Below, one piece after another: positions 15,502 to 24,170 of a stretch of 64,000 nucleotides of DNA (position 1 is the stretch's first letter; every line of letters begins with the position of its first letter). A program made the translations under genes and the position numbers. Under the pieces are notes generated by a model. The model worked only from the letters and a program-made list of their open reading frames with translations. It was not told the origin of the DNA and ran no database searches. This DNA is from Amygdalobacter indicium (lineage in GTDB: Bacteria > Bacillota > Clostridia > Saccharofermentanales > Fastidiosipilaceae). The DNA is taken from NCBI RefSeq assembly GCF_029101545.1, contig NZ_CP118866.1:186001-250000 (forward strand), given 5' to 3'.

Positions 15502-15822
15502 ATGTACTATAGCGTTTCGGCTCAATTGATTGAATGCATGATTTTAGCTGTTGTGGATCGTGCCGACTCATATGGTTATGAGATCAGCCGCTTTGTCAAA
15601 AAAGTTGCCGATATCAACGAATCGACTTTATATCCGATACTGAAGCGACTTGTAGGTAGTAATTATTTAACGACTTATGAGCAGGAAATTCAGGGCAGAC
15701 GTCGCAAATATTATCATTTGACACCGGTTGGAGAAAAACGGCTGCAGATGTTAAGGGCAGAGTGGCAAACGTATCGGGATGAGTTGGATGCTGTTATCGG
15801 GAAGGAGGACAAAAATGAATAG
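15502..15822 (+). CDS. PadR-family transcriptional regulator
   Basis: The 106-residue protein has the PadR winged helix: LIECMILAVVDRADSYGYEI, then NESTLYPILKRLVGSNYLTT and GRRRKYYHLTPVGEKRLQ. PadR dimers repress promoters and release when an envelope or small-molecule signal is sensed. ATG 15502 follows GGAGAG. The gene overlaps the next by eight bases and forms the common PadR-DUF1700-DUF4097 operon, associated with envelope stress responses in Firmicutes. A strong palindrome lies at its promoter. Confidence 0.9.
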   Translation: MYYSVSAQLIECMILAVVDRADSYGYEISRFVKKVADINESTLYPILKRLVGSNYLTTYEQEIQGRRRKYYHLTPVGEKRLQMLRAEWQTYRDELDAVIGKEDKNE

Positions 15823-16435
15823 AGAAGAATATATGAAAGAGTTGGCGAGATATTTGCGTAAATTGCCGCCGGCAGATTTGCAGGATGCCTTAGATTACTT
15901 TCAGGAAGGTTTTGACGCTGTCGGGGAAGAGGGCGAGGCAGAACGTATAAGAGAACTGGGCTCGCCGAAAGATGCTGCCAATGAGATTATGAGTAAGCTT
16001 TTGAGCGAGAATATTGTTGCTTCTGCCGGCAACATGGCCGAAGAGAGCAACGCTAAAATCAAAGTTCATAAGAGCCGGTATTGGTGGTTACTGATATTAT
16101 TGGGAATTTTGGCAGCGCCGGTAAGTATACCTCTGGTTGTTGCGTTACTGATTTCGGTGCCGATAGTGTTTATTTTTATCTTAGCATTCTTTTTGCTGCT
16201 GCTTACTTTTGTCATACTACTTGTTGTCTTTGTAGCTAACATTTTTTGGTACGGCCTTTTCGCTATAAGCGGAGCGACTGTTGCCGAAATCGGGCTGATT
16301 TTGGGCATCGGTTTGACCGGCTTGGGGCTGGCGTCATTGTTGCTTCGGTCAGGTTGGCGCTTGACTGAACGGCTTGCAAGCGCTGTCAGGCATTTATATT
16401 TAGTTATTTTATTGAAAGTGAGGAAACATAAATGA
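15815..16435 (+). CDS. DUF1700 membrane protein
   Basis: The 206-residue protein starts MNREEYMKELARYLRKLP and has the DUF1700 N-terminal helical domain with the YFQEGFD motif and an ELGSPKDAANEI stretch. About four hydrophobic helices follow. ATG 15815 is chosen because AAGGAGG lies just upstream. The N-terminal domain is thought to talk to the PadR partner; the membrane part may sense the envelope. Its stop overlaps the next start (ATGA), so the genes are translationally coupled. Confidence 0.85.
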   Translation: MNREEYMKELARYLRKLPPADLQDALDYFQEGFDAVGEEGEAERIRELGSPKDAANEIMSKLLSENIVASAGNMAEESNAKIKVHKSRYWWLLILLGILAAPVSIPLVVALLISVPIVFIFILAFFLLLLTFVILLVVFVANIFWYGLFAISGATVAEIGLILGIGLTGLGLASLLLRSGWRLTERLASAVRHLYLVILLKVRKHK

Positions 16436-17226
16436 TGAGAAAAGATAGTAAGCGAAGCTATAAGCAGATTACGTGGATGCTGATCGCCGGCGGTATATTT
16501 TTGATTGTTATTTCTCTATCTGCAGGCGGCTATTCTTTGTTGCAGCGGCTGCCGTTGGATAAAATTATAGGCAATATGCACATAGGCCCTGAGGTTCTGA
16601 AAGGTGTTGCTGACACTACTTTCGGCCAAGAGGATGTTTATACTATAAACCCGGGTTTGAATGAAGTTGAGGTTGAGGCGCAAAATGCGGCAGTTGAAAT
16701 CAGGCCGTCGGCTTCTAATACTTACAATGTGAGATATTCCGGGGACAAAAGGAATCTTGTAGTATCGCAGCATAATAACAAATTGCAAGTTAAGGAAATA
16801 GATGAGAAAAAAGATTCTGCACTGTTCGAAATTACAATCGGCAACAAACGAACAACAAAAGGTTCCCGTATTGTTTTGGAAGTGCCGCATATATTGGATA
16901 GAGTACAGGTGAATGCGAATGCCGGTTTGGTTCAACTTGATGATTTACGCCTCAAAGATTTAAGCGTGAACAGTAATATCGGGGAGATTGATTTGGGTAA
17001 TTTGGAGATTAACGAAAAGATGCAGCTGTACGCCGGTATCGGTAGTATAAAAGGCACTTTGGTGCATGATCCGGATAAGACATACATGATTGATAAGCAC
17101 GTCCAACTCGGCCAGTCTGTTATAGATTCGAAATTTACCCAAGCCGGTAAGGGGGAGGAAACTGTGGAATTTAAGGTGAGAGCAAATATCGGTGAGGTCC
17201 ATTTGCGGGGAGTGCCTAAAAAGTAA
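16432..17226 (+). CDS. DUF4097 envelope-associated protein
   Basis: The 264-residue protein has one N-terminal membrane helix (about 12-35) and an external repetitive beta-strand domain of the DUF4097/adhesin-like type, with alternating hydrophobic strands (NEVEVEAQNAAVEIRPSASN, NANAGLVQLDDLRLKDLSV). Its exact role is unknown. It is the third gene of the PadR operon, coupled by a four-base overlap. Confidence 0.8.
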   Translation: MMRKDSKRSYKQITWMLIAGGIFLIVISLSAGGYSLLQRLPLDKIIGNMHIGPEVLKGVADTTFGQEDVYTINPGLNEVEVEAQNAAVEIRPSASNTYNVRYSGDKRNLVVSQHNNKLQVKEIDEKKDSALFEITIGNKRTTKGSRIVLEVPHILDRVQVNANAGLVQLDDLRLKDLSVNSNIGEIDLGNLEINEKMQLYAGIGSIKGTLVHDPDKTYMIDKHVQLGQSVIDSKFTQAGKGEETVEFKVRANIGEVHLRGVPKK

Positions 17227-17341
17227 GCAATGCTTTTTGGCCGGATTTTCTTGCACCACGCGACTCTTTTAACTTAAGGTTTATCCGATGTAGTATAAAA
17301 CGTTAAAAAATTTGTATAAAAAGGACAAATTTTGCTGCAGT

Positions 17342-17379
17342 ACAATCTGTTCGTGTACGTAGGAGTACATAGAGATTGT
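17342..17379 (+). promoter_or_regulatory. Leader hairpin before the internalin-like gene
   Basis: Outer arms ACAATCT (17342-17348) and AGATTGT (17373-17379) and inner arms GTGTAC and GTACAT form a two-part stem. It ends 11 bases before the ribosome site GGAGA (17391-17395). It has no T tract, so a role in mRNA stability or translation is more likely than termination. Confidence 0.45.
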
Positions 17380-17402
17380 TTTGCTATATTGGAGAATTGC
17401 TT

Positions 17403-19523
17403 ATGAAATGGAGTAAGAATTCGAATTTATTTTTGTCGCTGCTTCTCAGTGTGAGTATGTGTGCGATATCTGTGGGTGTAGGTATGGGCGCAACGCCTGT
17501 CGTCAGTGAGGCTTCCGGGCAGGTTACCCCGCCTGCTGCCCAAACTGTGATTCAGTTCAAGGATCAGAAACTTAAGGCTTCATTGCTGCAGTATATGAAA
17601 GATCGACATATTATTAAAGCCGATGCGCAGGATATTACGCCGGCGGAGGCGGAAAAGTTGGGACCGGTACCGGGTGATGTGACAAATACATATCGTCTGA
17701 CTTTCGGTAGCCATGAAATTAAAGATCTTACAGGTATGCAGTATTTTAAGAATTTAACGGAACTTGAGCTTGATCAAAATCAGATTGAGGATATACAGCC
17801 GTTGGCAGCTTTGACCAAATTAACAGTCCTTAATTTAGCTCAGAATAAAATTTCCGACATTACGCCGTTGGCGCAGATGAAGAATTTGAAGGACCTTCAA
17901 CTGAACGATAACCAAATTAAGGATATTACGCCGCTGCAAAATTTAACGGAACTGACTGACTTGAGTTTGGCACGTAATGGAGTTACCGATATAACTCCGC
18001 TTGCCGGTTTGACCAAGTTGACCAAGCTTGATCTGTCGAGCAATAAAATTTCCGACATTAAGCCGCTTGCTGCTTTGACCGATATTACCGATCTTAATTT
18101 GGCGCAAAATAAATTTTCCGATATTACACCGCTTGCTGCCTTGACCGATATTACCAATCTTAATTTAGGTACCAATCAAATTACGCAGATAGATACGCTG
18201 AAAAATTTGACTAAACTTAATACACTTTCTGTTAGTGGTAATAACGTTTCCGATATTACGCCGTTAGCCAATTTAGTGACTTTGTCAACATTAAACGTTG
18301 GTAGCAATAAAATAAGTGATGTTGCTGCGTTAAAGGGATTAAGTAATTTAACTGAACTTGATGCCTCAAGCAACAATATTGAAAAACTTGACGCACTCAA
18401 GGGTTTGAAGAAATTAGCTAAACTTGATGTCTATACCAATTGCATCCGCGATATCAGTCCTGTAAAAGAATTGAAAAATTTAACGGAATTTTATGTTTAT
18501 GATCAGACTATTAAATTGAAATCAAATACCAAAGAAACACCGCTTGCGCTGAAATATGCTGATAAGCTTAAATTTACTGTGCAGGATGCAAATAAATCTG
18601 ACGGTGAAGTAAAAAATGCCAAGTTTATTCTCAATAAATTCCCGCATACCGGTGATGTGAAGATTGATTTTAGCAGTGATGATGATATTGACGGGATATC
18701 GATTACTGATTTATATGGTGGTATCTTCGATGATAAGATGTGCTACACAGGTACTATTACTATCAGCTATGATGCTCAAAATCCTGATCCGCAACCGCCG
18801 CAACCGCCGGTACAGAATCAGAAAACAGTTACATTTAATAAAAAAGACGGAAGCGCGTTAACTACAGTTAAAGTAGAAACGGGTAAGAAAATAGTAGCTG
18901 CTTCCATGCCCGCTGCTCCGGCTGAAGAAGGCTTGACGTTCAAAGAGTGGAACACGCAACAAGACGGTCAGGGCAAGGCTTTTACTGCAGATACTGTTGT
19001 CAGCGAAGATTTGACTGTGTATGCAATCTATACGAAGAACCCCGTAACACCGCCGCAACCGCCGGTACAGAATCAGAAAACAGTTAAATTTAATAAAAAA
19101 GACGGAAGCGTGTTAACTACAGTTAAAGTAGAAGCCGGCAAGAAAATAGCAGCGACTGCTATGCCTGCTGCACCGACTGAAGAAGGCTTGACATTCAAAG
19201 AGTGGAACACGCAACAAGACGGTCAGGGCAAGGCTTTCACTGTAGATACTGTTGTCAGCGAAGATTTGACCGTATATGCAATTTATACGAAAAAAACAGT
19301 TCCGGTTCCGCAGCCGCCTACACCGCCCCAACCGCAGCCGTCGCAATCCAAGGGACAAGTGACAGTTGACCCGACGACACCTGCAGGTTCAACTGTGAAC
19401 GAGCAACCTTCAATCCGTCCGCATAAAGTAGCGAAAACGGGAGAAGCAGCCAACGCGGTAACATACGTTTCGCTTCTGGCATATGCTTTTGTCGGACTGG
19501 AAATTCTGCGTTCCCGCAAATAA
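17403..19523 (+). CDS. Internalin-like LRR surface protein with two Listeria-Bacteroides repeats and VAKTGE anchor
   Basis: The 706-residue protein has a signal peptide (about 1-40), then roughly a dozen 22-residue internalin/SDS22-type LRRs (about 105-375; LTKLTVLNLAQNKISDITPL). An Ig-like cap follows, then two Listeria-Bacteroides (flg_new) repeats (TFKEWNTQQDGQGKAFT twice), a proline-rich spacer and VAKTGE (19428-19445) with a hydrophobic end and RSRK. ATG 17403 has GGAGA seven bases upstream. It probably binds host or microbial ligands at the cell surface. The doubled repeat arose by a recent in-frame duplication. Confidence 0.8.
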   Translation: MKWSKNSNLFLSLLLSVSMCAISVGVGMGATPVVSEASGQVTPPAAQTVIQFKDQKLKASLLQYMKDRHIIKADAQDITPAEAEKLGPVPGDVTNTYRLTFGSHEIKDLTGMQYFKNLTELELDQNQIEDIQPLAALTKLTVLNLAQNKISDITPLAQMKNLKDLQLNDNQIKDITPLQNLTELTDLSLARNGVTDITPLAGLTKLTKLDLSSNKISDIKPLAALTDITDLNLAQNKFSDITPLAALTDITNLNLGTNQITQIDTLKNLTKLNTLSVSGNNVSDITPLANLVTLSTLNVGSNKISDVAALKGLSNLTELDASSNNIEKLDALKGLKKLAKLDVYTNCIRDISPVKELKNLTEFYVYDQTIKLKSNTKETPLALKYADKLKFTVQDANKSDGEVKNAKFILNKFPHTGDVKIDFSSDDDIDGISITDLYGGIFDDKMCYTGTITISYDAQNPDPQPPQPPVQNQKTVTFNKKDGSALTTVKVETGKKIVAASMPAAPAEEGLTFKEWNTQQDGQGKAFTADTVVSEDLTVYAIYTKNPVTPPQPPVQNQKTVKFNKKDGSVLTTVKVEAGKKIAATAMPAAPTEEGLTFKEWNTQQDGQGKAFTVDTVVSEDLTVYAIYTKKTVPVPQPPTPPQPQPSQSKGQVTVDPTTPAGSTVNEQPSIRPHKVAKTGEAANAVTYVSLLAYAFVGLEILRSRK
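18795..19304 (+). repeat. 255-bp in-frame tandem duplication
   Basis: Unit 1 starts at 18795 and unit 2 at 19050, both with CCGCCGCAACCGCCGG, a period of exactly 255 bp (85 codons). The units are nearly identical at DNA level and each encodes one Listeria-Bacteroides repeat plus linker. Recent duplication, and length variation between strains, are likely. Confidence 0.8.
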
Positions 19524-19564
19524 GGCGATAAGCGCAGCTTCAGCTGTCAAACTTTAAAGTTAAA

Positions 19565-19602
19565 GGACCTCGGCCGTCAATTGATGGTCGGGGTCTTTTT
19601 TG
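19565..19602 (+). terminator. Terminator after the internalin-like gene
   Basis: Arms GACCTCGGCC and GGTCGGGGTC (with G-T pairs) enclose a short loop and are followed by six T. Confidence 0.8.
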
Positions 19603-19623
19603 TAGGCGGCGGCGAGGCAATTT

Positions 19624-19662
19624 TTACCACTTAGCTGCCGATAATTACCACTTAGATAAAAT
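19624..19662 (+). promoter_or_regulatory. LytTR-type operator: two direct repeats 21 bp apart
   Basis: TTACCACTTAG occurs at 19624-19634 and again, identically, at 19645-19655. The 21-bp spacing is the usual arrangement for LytTR regulators, which bind two direct repeats two helical turns apart. A -10 TAAAAT (19657-19662) follows at once, and no -35 is needed if the regulator activates. Autoregulation by the gene downstream is inferred. Confidence 0.75.
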
Positions 19663-19727
19663 GTGTGGAAATAGGGCTTGCAGCTTTTGTACAATGTGTT
19701 TGTGAAATGCAGCAGGGAGGTGAGATG

Positions 19728-20186
19728 ATGCAAATTGAGGTTAAGATAGATCCGGACTGTCAAACACCCAAAATTGTAATTGTGGTTGATAAAATTTCGG
19801 ATGAAGTTAACCGAATTATGGCTAAGCTGGATACGGCGGTGAAAGCGCAAGTAATTGCCGGTTTTCGGGAAGATGAGGTGGCGGTGTTGGATCCTGCCGA
19901 TATTTATCAAATTTTTACTCAAGCGGGTAAGGTATATGCGGCAACTGACGCGGGCAATTTCTGCTTACGTCTACGCTTGTACGAAGTGGAAGAAATGCTT
20001 AATAATCAGGCGTTTGCCAGAATTTCCAACACGGATATTATCAATTTGAAGAAAGTAAAGTGTTTTGATTTCAGCTTTACCGGAACGATTTATGTTAAGT
20101 TGACCAATGGCCGGGAGACTTATGTTTCCCGCCGGTATGTCGGAAAAATCAAGGATTTATTAGGAATAGGAGGAAATAAAAAATGA
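19728..20186 (+). CDS. LytTR-family DNA-binding regulator
   Basis: The roughly 152-residue protein has a short N-terminal region and a C-terminal LytTR domain (about 55-150), with FCLRLRLYEVEEMLNNQAFA, RISNTDIINLKKV and ETYVSRRYVGKIKDLLG. GGGAGG (19715-19720) lies seven bases before ATG 19728; ATG 19725 is equally in frame. It lacks a receiver domain, as is usual for LytTR proteins paired with DUF3021. The stop overlaps the DUF3021 start (ATGA). Confidence 0.85.
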   Translation: MQIEVKIDPDCQTPKIVIVVDKISDEVNRIMAKLDTAVKAQVIAGFREDEVAVLDPADIYQIFTQAGKVYAATDAGNFCLRLRLYEVEEMLNNQAFARISNTDIINLKKVKCFDFSFTGTIYVKLTNGRETYVSRRYVGKIKDLLGIGGNKK

Positions 20187-20635
20187 AAAAAGAGTTGTTG
20201 CAATTGGCGGGGAAAGGCGTGATTGACGGTGTTTTTATCGGCTGTGTAATTAGTCTGATTGTTTCTCTTTTGATCGGAGACGGTTCGTACTACGCTGTGC
20301 ACCCGCAGCTGATTGAGCGGATGGGCGGAGAGATGAATGCGGTACTTGTGCAAACTTTTTTGTGTGCGCTTCTCGGACTGCTTTTTTCCGTGGGCTCAAT
20401 TATTTGGCGGATTGAGAAGTGGAATCTTCTGCAACAAACTGCCGTTTATTTTGCTCTTGCCTGCATTGTGATGTTCCCGATTGCGTACTTTTTGGGATGG
20501 ATGCAAGCTTCTATAGGCGGCGCGCTGTTGTTTGTGGGCATCTTTGTTTTGGTTTTTGTGCTTGTCTGGTTGGTTAATTATTGGATTTGCAGAACGAGGG
20601 TTAAAGAGTTGAACAAGCTGGTTAAGGAACGCTGA
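20183..20635 (+). CDS. DUF3021 membrane protein
   Basis: The 150-residue protein has four membrane helices (GVIDGVFIGCVISLIVSLLI first). DUF3021 proteins are the standard partners of stand-alone LytTR regulators and probably hold or inhibit them at the membrane. It is translationally coupled to the regulator. Confidence 0.85.
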   Translation: MKKELLQLAGKGVIDGVFIGCVISLIVSLLIGDGSYYAVHPQLIERMGGEMNAVLVQTFLCALLGLLFSVGSIIWRIEKWNLLQQTAVYFALACIVMFPIAYFLGWMQASIGGALLFVGIFVLVFVLVWLVNYWICRTRVKELNKLVKER

Positions 20636-20745
20636 GCAGCAGGACAAAAATCGGTAGTTGTTTTGAGCTTTCGGCCGGATGTCGTCGGGTGACGGGATCC
20701 GGCTTTTGCTGTTAAAAGTAAGGGGGCAGATAGATCTCCGGGCTG

Positions 20746-20802
20746 TTGACACTGAAATTCCTTTTTGGTACTATAAATGTAACACGGTACTATAAATGTA
20801 AC
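20746..20802 (+). promoter_or_regulatory. Consensus promoter overlapping a 17-bp direct repeat
   Basis: -35 TTGACA (20746-20751), a 17-bp spacer and -10 TACTAT (20769-20774) lie 80 bp before the XRE gene. GGTACTATAAATGTAAC occurs at 20767-20783 and again, identically, at 20786-20802 (period 19). The first copy covers the -10. Repression by the downstream XRE protein is inferred. Confidence 0.75.
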
Positions 20803-20879
20803 CAAAATACCGGGCGCGTTACCGCTCGGCACAGCACGGCGCAGAGCGGCGAAAGAGAGCTGAAAACAGGAGGGATTCC

Positions 20880-21095
20880 ATGGCTGAATTGGAAGTGGAC
20901 AATAAGATATGCGAATATAGGAAGGCTCTAGGCTTGTCACAACACAAATTGGCCCGAGCTGTCGGCTTGAAACGGCGCTCCATTATGGCTTATGAAAATA
21001 AGACGATCAGCCCCACGGTGGAGACGGCATACAAAATTTGCCAAGTTTTAGGACGGGATTTCAAAGAAGTTTTTCTATTTAAGGAGGAAAAATAA
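20880..21095 (+). CDS. Small XRE-family regulator
   Basis: The 71-residue protein is a single helix-turn-helix (KICEYRKALGLSQHKLARAV, then GLKRRSIMAYENKTISPTVE) with an acidic end. AGGAGG lies a few bases before ATG 20880. The stop codon is one base from the next gene's ATG, so the two form an operon. Confidence 0.85.
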   Translation: MAELEVDNKICEYRKALGLSQHKLARAVGLKRRSIMAYENKTISPTVETAYKICQVLGRDFKEVFLFKEEK

Positions 21096-21096
21096 A

Positions 21097-21534
21097 ATGG
21101 GGAAATTATTCACTAAAAGCTCGGATGTCTGCAATATGGTCCGGGAAAAATTCGGTACAACAGACAACTATCTTGTGGCAGTTAAACGTAATAGCGTGGC
21201 CAAGGACTTGCTGGAATGGTGGTTATTATCAAGTTTGCTCTATGCGATAGACAGCGGCAGAACGTTTGTTCTCTATTTCGATGATAAAGGAATATACGAG
21301 AAAGAATTGAGCTTTACGGATAATGCCCCCTTTTTGTTGATTCCCTGGCGGGAAGTCTATGACTTTAATTTTGAGGATAAAGGTAATAAAGTGAATATCA
21401 ACGTCAATCATTTGGGGAAGACTTATTCTTATGAAATTACATTTAATAATTATTTACTTCGAGGAAATCGGGAGCGTTTGCAGCAACTGATTGCGCATAA
21501 TTTCCGACGTACGGGCGGGAACAACTTGAATTAA
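21097..21534 (+). CDS. Unknown cytoplasmic protein, operon partner of the XRE regulator
   Basis: The 145-residue protein is not recognised with certainty. It alternates strands and has the look of a PH-like beta fold (FVLYFDDKGIYEKELSFTDN, LLIPWREVYDFNFEDKGNKV), preceded by a short hydrophobic patch (WWLLSSLLYAI). AAGGAGG precedes ATG 21097. Coupling to the XRE gene suggests the regulator controls it. Confidence 0.5.
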   Translation: MGKLFTKSSDVCNMVREKFGTTDNYLVAVKRNSVAKDLLEWWLLSSLLYAIDSGRTFVLYFDDKGIYEKELSFTDNAPFLLIPWREVYDFNFEDKGNKVNINVNHLGKTYSYEITFNNYLLRGNRERLQQLIAHNFRRTGGNNLN

Positions 21535-21576
21535 AGGGCATTCCAAGTTGTAAAGAAGTGAAAAAGAGGTAGAGAT

Positions 21577-22167
21577 GTGGCGAGAAACTACACGAAAGAG
21601 CTGATCGTGCAAGAGCTGATCAAACTCTTAAATCAAAGAAGCTTACATAATGTAACGGTAACGGAACTGGCGAAATGCTGCAATATAGAAAGAAAAACTT
21701 TTTACTATCATTACGAAAATCTCTTTCAGGTCATAAAGGAGATTTTTGCGGCGGAACTGGAAAAAGTCATCGCCGAGTTCAATGAAACTTTGTCCTGGGA
21801 AGAAAGTTTTATTTCGGCAGCTAAATTTATTCTGGATAATAAAACTTGCGTCAAACATCTTTACGAATCGGACTACAAGCTCGACTTGGAAAATTATATT
21901 TTTTCTCTTGCCGGCGAAGTTATGCGTCTGTATGTCGGACGAATTGCCCGCTCCACCGCGGCACAGGCGGCGGATATAAACTTGATAGCTTATTTTTATC
22001 AATGCGCTTTAAGCAGTGCTTTAATCCAATGGATGGCCGGCGATATGCAGACTGACCCGAAAGTTATCACGCGCAGAATCGGGAAATTGATGGACGGCAA
22101 CATTTTGTTGTCGCTGAAACGCAGCGAGAAGTTGGAAGAATTTACCCAAAGTTGCACAATTGAGTAA
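21577..22167 (+). CDS. TetR/AcrR-family regulator
   Basis: The 196-residue protein has an N-terminal TetR HTH (VTVTELAKCCNIERKTFYYH), followed by an all-helical ligand domain of the TetR_C_7 type. GTG 21577 is the start, with GAGG upstream. The next gene on the same strand, 96 bp away, is oleate hydratase, so a fatty-acid-responsive role is plausible but inferred only from position. Confidence 0.8.
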   Translation: MARNYTKELIVQELIKLLNQRSLHNVTVTELAKCCNIERKTFYYHYENLFQVIKEIFAAELEKVIAEFNETLSWEESFISAAKFILDNKTCVKHLYESDYKLDLENYIFSLAGEVMRLYVGRIARSTAAQAADINLIAYFYQCALSSALIQWMAGDMQTDPKVITRRIGKLMDGNILLSLKRSEKLEEFTQSCTIE

Positions 22168-22263
22168 ATTTGACGCAATCGGCTGCTTTTGGTAGAGGTT
22201 ATTAGCGGCAGCAGGTGATTTAATGTACTTGGAAGAAGTTTTAGGCTTATTCAGGAGGACATT

Positions 22264-24057
22264 ATGATACTGCAAACTTATGATAAAAGATTGAAGCTGA
22301 CAAACGGTGATTTGCAAAGATTGGTTAAAGCCAGAAAACCGCAAGGAATTGAAAATAAGCGGGCATATCTGGTAGGAACGGGTATTGCGGCGCTGACGGC
22401 AGCCTGTTTCCTGATTCGAGATGCACATATGGCCGGTAATAAGATTACCTTTTTGGAGCAGCTGGACATATCAGGCGGTTCGCTTGACGGTCGGTGTCTG
22501 GGCACAAGAGGCTATGTGGCCAGAGGCGGTCGGGAAACGGGTGAGCATTTTGAATGCTTGTGGGATATTTGGAGCTCGATTCCCAGTGCGGAAGACCCGG
22601 AAATGAGTATTTTGGATTCTTATTATTATACGAATTATGATGATCCTAATTACAGTAATTGCCGGATTACGCAGCAGCAGGGCAAACGCTATGATGACGG
22701 CAAGTTCAATCTGACACAGGAGCAGGTGCGGGAGATTGTCAAACTTTGTATAACTCAGGATGAATATCTGGAAGGCAAAACGATTGCTGATGTTTTTTCT
22801 GACGGCCTTTTACATTCCGATTTTTGGACTTATTGGCGCACGATGTTCGCTTTTGAAAATTGGCATTCGGCGTTGGAGATGAAACTGTATCTGAACCGTT
22901 TTATTCATCACGTCGGCGGCTTGACCAATTTATCGGCGCTGCGCTTTACCCGCTATGACCAATATAATTCAATTGTGAAACCGATGGTGAAGTACCTGGA
23001 AAATCACGGTTGTAAATTTCAATACAATACTAAAGTGACGGATGTCGACTTTAAATTTGCGGGAAATAAGAAGGTTGCCTGCAAAATTATAGCCGAGGAT
23101 AATTACGGCAACGATAAGTCGATTCCTTTGACGGAAAATGATTTACTGTTTATTACTAACGGTTCAATGACGGAAAATTCCAGCTACGGCGATGACCATA
23201 CCCCGGCCCGGCTGAACAGCGAGCAAGGCGGCTGCTGGGAAATGTGGAAAAATATTGCGAAAAAGTCCGATGATTTCGGGCATCCGGAAGTTTTCTGCTC
23301 CGATGTGGAGAAAAGCAACTGGGAATCTTGCACGATTACTTGTCATACTGACGTCGTGCCGAAATACATTGAAAAAATAACGAAGCGAAGTCCTTACGGC
23401 GGTAAAGTGGTTACAGGCGGCATAGTGACTTGTGTCGATTCTGCCTGGCTTATGTCGTGGACGATAAACCGTCAGGGGCAGTATCCGGAGCAGCCGAAAA
23501 ATGATGTGGCTGTCTGGGTGTACGGCTTGTTTTCCAATGTTGAGGGTGACTATGTTAAAAAGAAAATGCGTGATTGTACCGGCAAGGAGATTACCGCCGA
23601 GTGGTTGTATCATATCGGGGTGCCGGTAGATAAAATTGCCGAACTTGCAGAAAGTTGTACGGCAGTTCCCGTTATGATGCCTTATATTACGGCGCAATTT
23701 ATGCCCAGAAAATTCGGTGATCGACCTTTTGTCGTACCGCATGGGGCGGTTAATTTCGCTTTTATCGGGCAGTTTGCCGAAACTTTGGATAAGCCGGGGA
23801 GAGACACTGTATTTACGACGGAATATTCCGGTAGAACGGCGATGGAAGCGGTTTATGTACTTTGCGGGGTGGAGAAAGCTGTCCCGGAAGTTTTCGCTTC
23901 CCGCTACGATTTAAGATATCTGTTGAATGCGACAGTGGCGTTGCTGGACGGGCAAAAACCGAAGCTGCCGCTTAATCCCTTGGCAAAATTGAAGCTTGCG
24001 CGGATGATTAAGGGTACGGATGTTGAAGAAATGCTGCGAGATTTTAAGATAATTTGA
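22264..24057 (+). CDS. ohyA: Oleate hydratase
   Basis: This FAD enzyme adds water across the cis-9 double bond of unsaturated fatty acids, giving 10-hydroxystearate from oleate, which detoxifies host fatty acids. At 597 residues it has the full family length. Visible features are the nucleotide-binding loop AYLVGTGIAALTAACFLI (about residue 36), the motif EQLDISGGSLDG, FAFENWHSALEMK, and the late segment QFAETLDKPGRDTVFTTEYS. CAGGAGGAC precedes the ATG. It is probably membrane-peripheral. A TetR gene lies just upstream. Confidence 0.95.
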   Translation: MILQTYDKRLKLTNGDLQRLVKARKPQGIENKRAYLVGTGIAALTAACFLIRDAHMAGNKITFLEQLDISGGSLDGRCLGTRGYVARGGRETGEHFECLWDIWSSIPSAEDPEMSILDSYYYTNYDDPNYSNCRITQQQGKRYDDGKFNLTQEQVREIVKLCITQDEYLEGKTIADVFSDGLLHSDFWTYWRTMFAFENWHSALEMKLYLNRFIHHVGGLTNLSALRFTRYDQYNSIVKPMVKYLENHGCKFQYNTKVTDVDFKFAGNKKVACKIIAEDNYGNDKSIPLTENDLLFITNGSMTENSSYGDDHTPARLNSEQGGCWEMWKNIAKKSDDFGHPEVFCSDVEKSNWESCTITCHTDVVPKYIEKITKRSPYGGKVVTGGIVTCVDSAWLMSWTINRQGQYPEQPKNDVAVWVYGLFSNVEGDYVKKKMRDCTGKEITAEWLYHIGVPVDKIAELAESCTAVPVMMPYITAQFMPRKFGDRPFVVPHGAVNFAFIGQFAETLDKPGRDTVFTTEYSGRTAMEAVYVLCGVEKAVPEVFASRYDLRYLLNATVALLDGQKPKLPLNPLAKLKLARMIKGTDVEEMLRDFKII

Positions 24058-24072
24058 ATTGCTTACAGTAGC

Positions 24073-24103
24073 GGGGACGGGCCGAAAGCTCGTCCCCTTT
24101 TTT
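24073..24103. terminator. Terminator between convergent ohyA and the Na+ symporter gene
   Basis: Arms GGGGACG (24073-24079) and CGTCCCC (24091-24097) form a 7-bp GC stem, followed by T on the plus strand. Confidence 0.85.
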
Positions 24104-24170
24104 GCGATAATTGCCGCCGCGACTTGGTGAAGCGCCCCACGGCTTTTAGGCACAATTTGTTAAATTCCGC

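Noticed and set aside
23164..23742. 192-codon minus-strand frame within oleate hydratase
   Set aside because: The plus-strand gene is clearly real and full length; the opposite frame shows no family pattern.
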